Of a stretch of 64,000 nt of DNA, positions 12,000-24,100 are shown piece by piece. Under the pieces are notes generated by a model that was not told where the DNA came from, ran no database searches, and saw only the letters and a program-made list of their open reading frames with translations. The stretch spans positions 22,789 to 86,788 of the forward strand of contig JAMKCH010078973.1 of NCBI GenBank assembly GCA_023653785.1. The letters run 5' to 3'. Numbering within the stretch: position 1 is the stretch's first letter; each line of letters opens with the position of its first letter. Both the position numbers and the translations under genes were made by a program. The stretch comes from Ophioderma brevispina. Its lineage: Eukaryota > Echinodermata > Ophiuroidea > Amphilepidida > Ophiodermatidae.

Positions 12000-12766
12000 A
12001 TATGAAGAGCTGATATGCAAAGGGCTTACGTCCATTTTTACCGAAATTGAGTTATTAGTATTACGTTATAATGCCAATAAAAATACACATTTTGGTGCTT
12101 GTTTGACTTTCATACCTCCTTCCCTTCCTGAGATATCATAGTTTTTCCCTTTCGGAAATCTTCGGAAATTTCCGGAAATTTTGACAAAAGGCTATAAAAT
12201 TTCAGAAAAATGTTTTTGTTTTCTTTTTTGATGTTTTATGGTAGCCTTTAATGTTATTTAACTTTTAAAACAAGAATAAGCTGTTTTTATGTCACTATGT
12301 GTGAAAAAATAATTTTATTTACCAAAAGTTACTGTTTCAGAAAAACTTAAAAAATGACAGAAAATGGCATTTTGACCAATTTAATTAAATGTTCATAATT
12401 TAAAAAATAAATGAGATATTCAATTAGTTCTTTTTGATTTTAAAAACATTAGTCATGGTGAATAATGTAGTAACAAAAGATTGAATCAATTTTAATCACA
12501 AAGGTGTTTTTTAGAAAAGGGTAAAATAGTTGTTTTGCAAAAGGGCTTACATCCACTTTTTCAATTAAAATTAATTAATAATTAAGAAAAAATAAAGATG
12601 ACATTTGAACCTTCTTACCTTTTTTATATTTTCTTACACTGGTTCTAAAAAAATAAACGTAATATTCAATCATTTTAACTTCTTACTGACACCGTATCAG
12701 TTTTTCCTTTTTTTCTCGAAAGTGCAAAAATGGTTGTAAGCTCTTTTGCATATCAGCTCTTCATAT
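12000..12766. mobile_element. 767-bp MITE with ~42-bp TIRs
   Basis: Left ATATGAAGAGCTGATATGCA; right end is its reverse complement (TGCATATCAGCTCTTCATAT). TA flanks fit a Tc1/mariner-type target. A third copy of the subterminal GGGCTTAC.TCCA motif is internal near 12540. No transposase. Confidence 0.85.
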
Positions 12767-13271
12767 AGGATGTTTAGTTAAGTGGTAAAATTCGGTGTAA
12801 AGCTACCTCTTGTCAAATATGCATTGTTTTTGTATGGGAATTAGGAACGAGTCGTTTCTTTCCCAAAAAAATTGACACCAATTTTGTTAAGATTGAAGCA
12901 TTTTGACCCCTGTACAATGACCAATCAAAAGTTCAATGACCTTTATCACATTTCCACCCATATCTCGGTAACTAAGAATCACAATTGCCAAATTACATAT
13001 TTCCAATTCCTTATGATGAGACGAACCATTTGAGATGTCTTTCAACTAAATCGAGCCACTTTGATAACTGGTCTCTTTGGATTCAAAATGGCCGCCAAAC
13101 GGACCCCATGGGACAATATTTTATTTTGGTAACATCAAAATTCTTTAAGAAGATGTCGTACAGATCATAAAAATCATGTTAGGATTTTGTTTTAAGGGGG
13201 ATGCATGGGAACCCATGAAATCTGCTAGACTATAACGACATAATGTTCTTTAAACATATTGTTCTTTTTAG

Positions 13272-13421
13272 ATGGAATTATAACACTTGAAGATCTGGCC
13301 CAGTACACAGCCGAAGTAGAGGAATCTACACTGACAATAAAACTTGACGGAATGACGATGCATTCACCCAGACCCCCAGCCAGTGGAGCAGTTGCCTCAT
13401 ACATTCTTAATATTCTGGATG
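13272..13421 (+). CDS. GGT: gamma-glutamyltransferase, exon B (large subunit)
   Basis: Joined to exon A through a phase-1 intron of 7.8 kb, this exon encodes DGIITLEDLAQYTAEVEEST and continues to PRPPASGAVASYILNILDG. The first part is the G.(I/V)T..DL..Y.AE block of the GGT large subunit. The second is the P.PP.SG....LN(I/L)L.G block found in all GGTs shortly before the cleavage site. The acceptor is TTTTTAG at 13270-13271 and the donor is G|GTAAGA at 13422. It ends in phase 1. Direct splicing to exon D would give a stop (TGA) 12 codons in, so an intervening exon of length 2 modulo 3 is required. Confidence 0.92.
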
Positions 13422-13616
13422 GTAAGAATATAACATTTTAATCAAATTATTAACAATTGGGACATTTTCTTACTTTAGCCTACTCTCTTATTTCTTTAAC
13501 TTCAAAACTGTTTATTTAAGGATTATGTATCTGCCACCTAATACTTCTAAATGTATATTTTGTATTGAAAATAAGACCACATTGCCATAGGTCAATGATA
13601 CAATTATTTTGATATT

Positions 13617-13925
13617 AAAGGTGCGTGTTCCGATCGTCTTTGGGCCCCCTGATTTACCCGGAAGTAGTATATTTTGATATCAGATGGAAGGCCGAATTTT
13701 TCTCATTGTCGTCCTGAAATTTGAGCCCTCTAATCCATTTCATTCTCAAGATATAAACACAAAAACCGCCGTTTTAGTGGTTAACCACTTTATTAGCACG
13801 GTATTGAATAGGGCTTTGCAACATGCATTATTGCGTCTACCATCAAAACCGCAAGTTTTGTTTCCCACGGTACTTGATGGGGTGTATGTGCAGGTGCCAG
13901 GCTCTCATATCAAGTAGAGAACACA
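13617..13925. repeat. interspersed repeat shared with 45.78-46.08 kb
   Basis: About 300 bases match 45778-46075 in the same orientation (GATTTACCCGG, CCATTTCATTC..AAGATATAAAC, CGGTACTTGATG). The 77-codon ORF inside is not conserved in the second copy. Confidence 0.8.
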
Positions 13926-14496
13926 ATACACATAAATCGGAACAACCACCTTTAATAAGTGCGTGGTTTCGATTTGGCTAAACTCTTAACTTCAGCGAGT
14001 AAAATGTACTATTAAAAAAGTAATTCAGTACACAACCTGGAGTAACACATTAATTTTAGTGGTACTCGTAATCCGAGTAATTTGTAGTCTTTGATAATAA
14101 CTCAAAATAGACTAGGAACCTGGTTTGTGTATTTTTTAGTAAATTACGGCTGGATATTACGCGATACAGGGTAATTATTAACTCAACTTTGATATCTGAC
14201 CTCGGATGGGAGTGAAGGTTTTAACCATCGAAGGTGAAACATCTGGTACATGATTGTGCAGAAAGAAGATGGATTTTCTAACAGATGATGTGGAAGAAAG
14301 TCTAAGCTCACGGGACTTGCAAACCCATATTTCTGGCTAAGAATTCCTCACAATAGAATATAGCTATGGGAAACTAGGGTTACATGTACACACACTATGA
14401 TACTGCAACCGGCATTTTGTATGGAATAAACAAGTTGCAGAATTCGAGGGAGGGCCACATATATGGGATTCTAGCCGAGCTGCGCCTTTTTGGTAG

Positions 14497-14880
14497 ACGC
14501 TTCATATAGAAGTCCCAAGTATGCAAATGAGGTATTGCCATTTATTCCATTTATTCCGTCAAGCGGTACTGCACAACATCATACAGCGCATGGCGGAATG
14601 GATTGTAATACTAGCATAGGCGTGAGGGAAATTCAGCTCCAATTAATTCCTCGGTCGACAATTTTGGTAGTGCTGGATGCATTTTTTAATTATCTATCAC
14701 ATATACAAAATCGGCCAAAATCGGCTTTGGGGAATTTCTTTTACAAGCAACTAAAGATTGTACTTTTTTTTTTATAACTCAGCGGAAATTGAATTCTAAA
14801 AACAAGCTGAGTTAAACGGTGACGCGTATAGCGCAACGGTAAATGCGACGGCGTATAACGCTAACGCGGGCGTCAAACGT
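14497..14880. repeat. interspersed repeat, inverted relative to 39.05-39.38 kb
   Basis: Shares AAATCGGCCAAAATCGGCTT, AATTAATTCCTC.GTCGACAA and ACTTCTAT-type ends with 39050-39375 on the opposite strand. The 95-codon ORF across it is a shadow. Confidence 0.75.
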
Positions 14881-15133
14881 GTCACGTTTACTGCGTTTTA
14901 TGGTCATTGGCGCAGGTTAATTACTTCTGATATTCATACGCTGTGGCTTTCGTAATCACGGTGAAAGATGGGCATAAATACATTATTCGAGAACAATTAA
15001 TAAAACATCCAAATTGTTTGTGTGATCTGATATCTGATTTTTACTAAACCTGTAAGCGTATAACAAAACATCGAAAAGTAATATACACGTAGGCTACTTA
15101 GTACGTTTTCTTAGGGGGAGGGGGTAAAATGTT

Positions 15134-15556
15134 CACTGTAAAAAAGAACCGTAACAGTGCCAAAACATGTTGTTAAAAAGGTTAAACAGTTGTTTGACCG
15201 GTGAACTGAACAACCCTGTTAAACAACTGTTTAAACTTTTAAACAACGTTTTCTCTGTGTAATTTTACGGACTCTGTGATGGGTAATTATCCGGAACTGT
15301 GAGAAGAAAACTATGAAAAACTGATTTTATGGGCAAAGCCTCGTGAATTCTCAGATTTATGGACATGCAATTGACGGGCATTTAACCGGAAAATTTGCTG
15401 CCGGGAAATGCCCCGTAATTTGCGAAAAAATGACATTCCCGGCAGCAATTTACTTGGCTTTGCCCATATAATCACAGTTTTCCGTATAGTCGGCTTCTCG
15501 CAATTACGGATAATTTACCTATTACGGGGTCTGATAAAATTACGATTTTTACAGTG
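15134..15556. mobile_element. 423-bp foldback MITE with CACTG ends
   Basis: Left CACTGTAAAAAAGAACCGTAA; right ATTACGATTTTTACAGTG. The interior folds on itself, since GGCAAAGCC and GGCTTTGCC arms flank a central palindrome around 15350-15470. CACTG ends are seen in Chapaev/CMC-type elements, but the family is uncertain. Confidence 0.8.
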
Positions 15557-16267
15557 TTGATTACATTAGTAAAAAGCGAAGAAATCATCGGTCGGTCAAG
15601 GAGATGAAAATTACTAATAGAAGAGTTTAGTGGAGAGCATCTGATCTTATGCAGGATTATCAGAAATACGATCCCTTAGTTCGAAATGTAAAATGGTTGT
15701 TGCTTATCATCAAACTGGACGGGAAAAGTCAAACACTTGTTTATACTATTTGTTCCTTTGTTTAAAAAATGGCATAAAAAATTTTAATTATTTTACGAAA
15801 TGACACTAAAATAATGGCTGTTTTCACCTAAAATTGATATTACCCAACATACGCGTGCACTAACTTTCAGCCGCCATTAAGAAAAAATGGTGAGGCTGTT
15901 TTTAATTTAAATTTAGACCACAATCACTGCCAAGTGACTGTGTTTGATTAGACACGTACATACTTAGGCCTATCATCCATTAAAATTTCAGGAGTGAAAA
16001 CATGAATTATTCAATAAAATTGAAAATACAAATAAGTTTGATCTCATCGCCAAAATGAGAGAGGCACGAATTTAATATTTTTTTTATGCGGCCTTATAGG
16101 TTAGAGGGGTGGGGCCAGCCTTCTAACGATCTTTGTTAAGTTTTTAGGTTGGTTCGATACTTTGGTGTGTTCTCTAATCCCTATAGTGTTGTATACAGTG
16201 GGGAAATGTAAACTCACCTTGCTCCTAGGAAGGAAAAAAAAACTGGCCCAACTCCTGAACAATTTTT

Positions 16268-16500
16268 TGGAATTAACACTTCAGTGACCACGGGGGGGGG
16301 GGGGGGGGGTCCTAGGGACCCCGCAATTTGTTTTCGCGCTGCGCTTTACGCGTGGGTTTTTTTTCGCGCCGAAATTTTTGTAATTGTCGACTTTTAAATG
16401 CTCTTCTTTTCATACCAAAAAAATAATCGGCCAAGCCGTTAATGAGTTAATTCGTTGAGGGTCCCATGGAACCCCCCCCCCCTTGGGCACTAACGTAAGT
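16268..16500. mobile_element. G/C-tract MITE family 2, complete copy
   Basis: Left arm: CAGTGACCAC, 18 G (16292-16309), TCCTAGGGACCCC. Right arm: GGGTCCCATGGAACC, a C run, then TTGGGCACTAACG. The arms are inverted copies with the homopolymer at the same place in each. The right half recurs at 21230-21331, and arms or single ends recur at 28054-28290, 28.8 kb and 53.79 kb. Confidence 0.7.
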
Positions 16501-17667
16501 CATTGTGAGAATATGTTTAAATATAAGAATAAGAAACAGGGCGAGAACCAATCAATTTTTTTTTTTGCCTGATATAAGTTCACACAATACAATTAGATAA
16601 ACAATTATTAGTAACATTAAATAATTAACCCTTTGTGCTGAAAACAACGTTTCATCATGTACGTTGCCAACCGTTTGCTGTCATAGGCGGATTTAGGGGG
16701 GCCCCCTATTTTTTGCAACCAAAGGGCGCGCCGGGCGCCTTGTATATGTAGAAAAATGCCTTTTGCCGCACAGCGCGCCCGGGCGCCCTAAAATGACCTT
16801 TTGTGGCGCCTCTTGCCGACACAATTTTGTAAAAATTTTCCGGCTTGGGGCGCGGCGCTCGCCGTGAGACACAATTTTTTTTCATTCTGTTTGAAATTCT
16901 GAAGAAAGCAGGGGGTACTTTTCGTTGGTTTTGTGTCTTTTGTGCTCTGGTGCTTTAAAAAAATTAAAATCTAGGCGTTGCCCACTTCCCACCCCCCCCC
17001 CCCCCCCCCCCCCGCTCTTACAGAATTTAGAACCGAGTGAAAAAAAATTGGGTCTACCCGGCGAGCGAAGCGAGCCGGAAATTTGTTAAAAGCGAATAGT
17101 GACGGGCGCCCCACCCCCCCCCCTATTGAGGTAATCCTGGATCGCCCGACGGTACAAAACTCTATGGGAAAATGACATGGATTTGCAACACCCGTAAAAA
17201 ACAGGATTCCTAAAAATAAGTTAATTTGGGTCTTCTAGAATAGATATCACTAAAATAGTTTTCAAAAAGTTGGGATGTAAGCGCAAGGATCATTGAATTT
17301 TCCGTCTTCTTTTGGCCCATTTTTCGGGTTTGGAAAACAATTGTGCCTCCAATTTTGCAGCCCAAAAACAAATTTCATTTTTTATTGCGGATTTGGGTTG
17401 TCTTATGACTCTTTACATGTGGTATAAAGTTCGTTCAAAAATTCCCTCGGGAAATGGTTTCTTGGGGGGGGGCGGCCCATGCCCCCCCCCACCCTTGGGC
17501 ACCAACGGGAGTGAACAGATTTATGATGAAAACCTTAAAAAAAAAACAGAGCGTCGAAAATGGTCCAATATAATACTTGATAATACTCCTGAAAATACTC
17601 CTCTATCAATACCCTTCCCAATCTTCCCCATCCCCATAGTACATATCCAATGTGCGTAACTTGAAAA

Positions 17668-19848
17668 TTCTTCGTTTATCGTGTCAAACACTGTGGTTCA
17701 AATATGATCCAGCGGATGGGTCAACGTCTGGCTGCTCAACTGAATTCCGCAAGGTCCTCTTTGTGCATTGTTGCTCCGCAGTGGGCAGACCAAGAGGCTT
17801 GTCATTGTCTGTGCTGCTTCCACAACCACAGGTAGTATCCTGATCTGCTTCCAGATAGCCCCACTCTGCAAGGAAACCTTCGATCGGCCAGTTATGGTTC
17901 CAATCGATTGAGGGCATCGCCATTCAAGCCCAGGAGGAGTCAGCTCCAGGTGGGAGATGATCACAAAGGTTTTTTTTTTGTTTCAATACAGATAGATGTT
18001 AATTGGTTGATGGCCCCAAAGGGGTCTTTCTTTCCACAAGGCGACCTCTCTTAACCTCCTTAGAGATGTTTCAAGAGGTGTGGGATAACTTTGCTTTAAG
18101 AAAGCTCTCGGGATTACGACGGTTGGCAGCATTGGTATCTAACCAGACATAGGGTGCTTCACATTGGATTACTTGGCAGCATACGCTCTTGCATGCTCGA
18201 TACCCTACGACGGATGTCTGTGGAGCCCATGGAGCAATTTCCTGCTAGGATGACAAGTTTTCCGTTAGGTGTTGGACGGAGCATCCTGTGATAAGGCCGG
18301 CCAGGAGGCATAACGCTTGGATCAAGCTTCTTGGATGGGTTGATCTTTCCCCATACAGGGGCAGGCATACTCTGCAATGAGTAGCACAGGGCAAGTGTGC
18401 CGTCGATCTTAGGGTTGTGGGCGAGCACCCCATCTTGTGCCAGTAAGTTTGCTCAAAGATGTTATTGGGAACTACTGTCCTCTTCGTCTTCTCGATGTGG
18501 GTCTTTTAAGAGAGAGGGCGTCGTCTCAGGAACTCTAGGTAGACTAGGGTTATCACAGTGCTCCAGTGGGAGTTCCAGACCAGTAACTTTAAGTGATGTT
18601 TGGCTTCCCGGTTTGCGTAGATGGAAAGCACACACTGTGTCTTAGATGGCTTTGCACCGTAGATGGTTTCCTTATAATAAGGAGTGAGTTTCACCTAAAG
18701 CTTTGGAGAGTCTCTTCAACAAATGTGAAGTCGGCATTGTGCGCGAATTCCCAGAGCGTCTGAATAAATAACGACAAGTTCCGCACTCCTAAGGTGGTCG
18801 GTGGTATATATGTTGAACAGGAGGGTGCTAAGCACACTCCCTTGGGTAGACCATTCTGGAAGCCTAAGCCATCGGCTATTCTTCGCCTCCTAGGCGAAAC
18901 AAAGTGAACATCCTGTTGCCAAGCATTCATCGGATAAGCTCAGTCAAGCGGATTTGGTCCTTGGTAATTTCCAGGAACTTATGGAGTAGGCATTCGTGAT
19001 TAACAGTGTCGTATCCTGCTGAAGGGTCGCGAACAACAGACCGGTTACCATTTACCCTTTCTCGAACCATCCTCATGCTGTGAGTTGGTTGAGTTACTTG
19101 GCTGTTGTTGATTTGCCTGGCCGGAACCTGCTTGTTATGGTATATGAGGTGTGGTCTTATCAACAGGTGCGCTACGATTGAGCAGGAGGTCGTTCAAAGA
19201 GCCTTGTAGGTATGGCTAAGGAGTGATATAGGATTCGTGTAGCTCTGGGTTGGATGGATCGTCCATGCTTTAGGGAGTGCCATAAACATGATGCTTTCCT
19301 CCAGATCTTTGCGAACCTGTAGGAAATAAGTGTGGTGGCAGCAAGTGTAGAGCTCAAGAAGCCATTCCTTTGCTACTGGGCCAAGATTTTTTAGTGTCAG
19401 TAGAGATGTGTCAAGGCCTACTGCTTAAAATTCCTGTTTGAAGTTTAGCAATACCTGACTCCAATTCGTCCATGTTGAAGAGGGGGCGGGCGAAACCAGG
19501 GTCACCACTATACGTCTTGTGGTCTCGTTTGATCTTCTTGGGTTCTTGCTCTGCACATGGACATTTAAAAAGCGTTGGTGGGAACTGGTTGGGTGTGACA
19601 TTTGGCTGCTGGGGAGGTTATGTGGGCGTCACCTCGGAGCTTTCGGATAATAGACCATGCTTTCTTGCTGTTATGGGTCATATCGGTGGATTTCAATTGA
19701 AAGTGTGCCATGGTTTTGATCTTTTCCTGTCGTCCGTCCGAAAATTCCTCACCTTTAGCAGTTGTTCAGCTGAAAAAGGGATCCGCTTCAAACATGGTGA
19801 TATACTCTGATAGTCTCTGCACATTCCTTGGCAAGGCCTGGTATATAT
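17668..19848 (-). pseudogene. non-LTR retrotransposon RT fragment, copy 1
   Basis: On the minus strand, pieces of one reverse transcriptase ORF appear in order across many frames: a fingers region near 19.3 kb (SYRFAKIWRKA), VNHECLLHKFLEITKD near 19.0 kb, GLPKG..LAP near 18.8 kb, then CVLSIYANREAK and the C-terminal region (EADQDTTCGCG) near 17.8 kb. The same protein is read more cleanly in copy 3 (33.2-34.7 kb), where the YADD catalytic motif is visible. The clade resembles Jockey/CR1-type LINEs. Frames change every 50-200 bases, in agreement with noisy sequence. The 3' end carries a GAA-type tail, and the 5' side is cut by the TIR element at 19849. Confidence 0.8.
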
Positions 19849-21188
19849 ACGTGGAGTCAATACAAAAACCCTACATTTCAGGAAAACAGTTTTTCTTCAA
19901 AGGTTAAACGGTTGAAGGTTGATTTGGTTGTTTACATGGATATATAAAAAAGGCATTCAGAAGATTTTATTGGTGTCTTTCGGACTTGGGTTCAGGAAAC
20001 TATGTCAATTTTGCGGAGAGACCTACAAATTCAGTTTGGCCGATTTTACGCATTATCATGTTTTGGGGAGTCAAGTGTGGTTGTGAAAATAATCGGATCC
20101 AAAACCATGAAATGATAAAAGTGGATGATTACGCCCAATATTAATTGGTCTCGCTATTGGTTTTAAAATATTGGGCTCGAATGCGTCTCGCCCAATATTT
20201 GCAACTCATAGCTCTACCAATTAATTTAGAAGGCCCTAAATCGATCCATATTTTATATCATACAATGAGGGAGAGAGGACTGACAACCGAACGTAACATA
20301 ACACTTTATGCAAAGACAATTCAACACATGGCAATTCAGATGGTAGCGATTTCTTCTAGTTATCTGACCCCAAAACATATCAGTTTGAATAAAACTGGTT
20401 ATTTGTAACATAAATGGTATAAGTAAAATATCTTCCAAAAATTAAATTACCATTGTTCAATCATAAAAGAGTCCGTTGGTTGAAATACTCCTTTCAATTG
20501 TCTCAGTCATTGGAACATAATGAAACTCTCAAAGAGTTGTTTTACATCTCTAAGGTAATTATTGTGCACAAAATACAGTATATCAGCGGCCATAAATTGC
20601 AGAAGAAACTAAAGTGAAGTTTACTGTAAATAAATCGGCAATTAAAACTAAATCAATATCGCACTGTGTTTTTTCAAGCGGGATACAAAACCTTCTATGG
20701 TTTCACTTTTGATCCCAGGTTTCGTTATAATATTAGGTTAAAAACCATGAAATCTTGCGGAACCAAGTAAACTGTAGTCTTGCACCAGCTATCTTATTTA
20801 GGAATTTCTTATTTGGGAAATTTAACATTGTTGTACTTAGCATTTTTTATGGGATATTATTGTATAATCTTTCAATTACTCTCGCCCTTCTTATTGTTTA
20901 ACAATAAGTATGGTGTTAAAATATTTGTACCTCAAATTACCTGCTGAAGACCATCATGTGTTACTCTATGTAAGCGATTCATCGTTGTTGGCGATTGAAA
21001 TCGGTCCCCAAAAGGATTTGCAAGTCTCTCAGCAAAATAGGGTTCAATTTCTTCCTACAAAGTCCAAATGACACCAATAAACGTTTTCTGAAAAGCTCTG
21101 TATCCTCCTTTATACATATAGAACAACATTTGAGCAAAAACAACTTTTAAAACTATTTTAATTTTATTTTTTATTCTTGAATGTAGGG
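19849..21188. mobile_element. nested TIR element, unit 1 copy (right end replaced)
   Basis: Matches 24703-26039. The left end (GTGGAGTCAA..AAAACCCTACATT) is present. The right end stops at TGTAGGGTTTTTTTT, where unit 2 begins, so the terminal ACTCACACTG is missing here. Confidence 0.65.
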
Positions 21189-24100
21189 TTTTTTTTCGCG
21201 CCGAAATTTTTGTAATTGTCGACTTTTAAATGCTCTTCTTTTCATACCAAAAAAATAATCGGCCAAGCCGTTAATGAGTTAATTCGTTGAGGGTCCCATG
21301 GAACCCCCCCCCCCTTGGGCACTAACGTAAGTCATTGTGAGAATATGTTTAAATATAAGAATAAGAAACAGGGCGAGAACCAATCAATTTTTTTTTTTGC
21401 CTGATATAAGTTCACACAATACAATTAGATAAACAATTATTAGTAACATTAAATAATTAACCCTTTGTGCTGAAAACAACGTTTCATCATGTACGTTGCC
21501 AACCGTTTGCTGTCATAGGCGGATTTAGGGGGGCCCCTATTTTTTGCAACCAAAGGGCGCGCCGGGCGCCTTGTATATGTAGAAAAATGCCTTTTGCCGC
21601 ACAGCGCGCCCGGGCGCCCTAAAATGACCTTTTGTGGCGCCTCTTGCCGACACAATTTTGTAAAAATTTTCCGGCTTGGGGCGCGGCGCTCGCCGTGAGA
21701 CACAATTTTTTTTCATTCTGTTTGAAATTCTGAAGAAAGCAGGGGGTACTTTTCGTTGGTTTTGTGTCTTTTGTGCTCTGGTGCTTTAAAAAAATTAAAA
21801 TCTAGGCGTTGCCCACTTCCCACCCCCCCCCCCCCCCCCCCCCCGCTCTTACAGAATTTAGAACCGAGTGAAAAAAAATTGGGTCTACCCGGCGAGCGAA
21901 GCGAGCACTGAAAATTGTAAAAGCGAATGTGACGTCGCGCCCCCCCCCCCCCCATATTGAATTCCTGGATCCGCCCCTGACTGTACAAACTCTTATGGGA
22001 AAATGACATGTATTTCAACAACCCGGTAAAAAATACAGGATTCCCTAAAACATATAAGTAATTGGGTCCTTCTAGAATAGATATCAACATAAACTAAGTT
22101 TTCAAAAGTTTGATGTAAGCGCAAGCTCTTGGAATTTTCCGTCTTTTTGCCCATTTTTCGCGTGTTTTGAAAACAATGGGTTGCTTCCTAATTTGTCAGC
22201 CCAATAACAAATTTTTCATTTTTATTGCCTGATTTGGTGTTGTCTTATGACCCTCTACAAGGTGGTAATAAATTTCGTTCAAAATTCCCTCGGGACAGTT
22301 GGTTTTCCTTGGGGGGGGTGGGGCCCTGCCCCCCCCCCCCCCCTTGGGCACCAACGGGAGTGAAACAGATTTTTAGTGATTGAAACCTAAAAAAAAAAGA
22401 GCTTTCAAAAATGGTCAATTAATACTCTTGATAATACTCCTGAAAATACTCCTCCTTCATCAACCCTTTCCCAACAACCATCTTCCCCCTCCCATAAGTA
22501 AATATCCAATGTTGGTAACTTGAAATTCTTCTTTCTTATCCTGTCCAACACTGTTGGTTTCTCAATATGATCCAGCCGGAGATGGTACAACGTCTGGCTG
22601 CTCAACTGAATTCCGCAAGGTCCCTTCTTTGTGCACTTGTTTGCTAAAGCAGTGGGCAGACAAGAGGTGTTCCATTGTTTGTGGTGCTGTTCCACAACAC
22701 AGGTAGTATCCTGATCTGCTTCCATATAGCCCCCACTTCTGCAGAAACCTTAGATCGGCCAGTATTTCTGGTTCTCAATCAGTGGGCCATCGCCATTCAG
22801 CCCCATGAGGAGTCATCTCCGTTGGAGATGCTCCCCAGTTTCAATACCGATAGATGTTACTTAGTTAGCAAGTCTTTCTTTCCACAAGGCGACTTCTCTA
22901 ACCTCTTAGAGACTGTTTCAAGAGGTTGAACTTGCTTAAGAAACTCTCTCTGGATTTAAGACGGTGGCAAGCAGGTATCTGCCAGACATAGGGTTCTTCA
23001 CATTGGAATACTTGGCATCTACGCCTCTTGCATGCTCGCTACGCTACTACGGAATGTCCTGGTGGATCAATTCCTGCTAGGATGTAACAAGTTTTTGGCC
23101 GTTGTGTTGGACGGAGGCTCCTGTGATAAGCCGGCAGGAGGCCACATTTACGCTGGATCAAGCTTTCTTGGCATGGGTTGATATTTTCCCCTACAAGGCA
23201 GGCATACGCTGCCATGAGTAGCACAGGGCAAGTTGCCCGTCGATCTTGAGGGTATTGGGCGAAGCACCCATCTTGTTTCCATTAATTTTTTCAAGATTTA
23301 TTGCGTGAACATACTTACTCTTCGTCTTCTCGATTGGGTCGTTATAAGAGAGAGTCGCTGCGGTCCAAAGGTAACTCCTATGGAGACAGGGTTTTTTATC
23401 ACAGTGCTCCACTTGGGATTTCCAGACCAGTTAACCTTTAAGCTGATGTTTGGCTTCACGGTGTCTGCGTATATGGAAAGCACACACCTGTGACTTAGAT
23501 GGATTTGCCACGGTAGGTGGTTTTCCTTAGTAATAAGGAATTTCGGGGGTTCATCCAAACCTTTGGAGACTCGCTCTTCAACAACTGTGCATTGCATCTG
23601 CTGCGCGACAGTGTGTGCGCAATACCTGGTGCTATGCATAAATAAAAGCGCACAAGTTCCTGCACTCCAGGTTGGTCTAGTAGGTATAGATATGTTGAAC
23701 AGGAGAGGTTCAAGCACACTCCCTGTGGTAGACCTATCTTGAGCCTAAGCCCTCGCTCTCATTCGCTCCTAGCGAACAAAGAACATCCTGTTTGCCAGCA
23801 TCCCGGATAACTCGTCAAGCGGATGTCCTTGGGTAATTTCCAGGATCTTATGGAGTAGGCTCCTGTGTGATTAACAGTGTCGTATTCTGCTGATAGGTCG
23901 ACGACACAGCTCCTGTTACCATACCCTTCTCGAACCATCCTCAATGTGTTGAGTTGGGTTGTGTACTTGGCTTTTTGTTGATTTGCCTGGCCGGAAACCT
24001 GCGTGGTCTGGTATGAGGTGTTCTCTATCACAGGTGCGATACGAGTGAGCAGGAGGCGTTCAAAGAGCTTTGTAGGTAGGCTAAGGAGTGATCTAGGTCT

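Larger units (their letters stand above)
16354..21188. repeat. 4.83-kb direct repeat, unit 1
   Basis: This unit recurs head to tail at 21186-26020. The first ~690 bases (to about 17050) are virtually identical in both units. The remaining ~4.1 kb differ by very frequent one- and two-base indels. The junction lies at GGGTTTTTTTT, an 11-base microhomology present at both unit starts. It holds part of a G/C-tract MITE, a 22-C run (16992-17013), LINE copy 1 and its nested TIR element. Confidence 0.85.

Noticed and set aside
17312..17659. 115-codon ORF on + strand
   Set aside because: Crosses G and C runs of a MITE end and matches no protein; not open in the second repeat unit.
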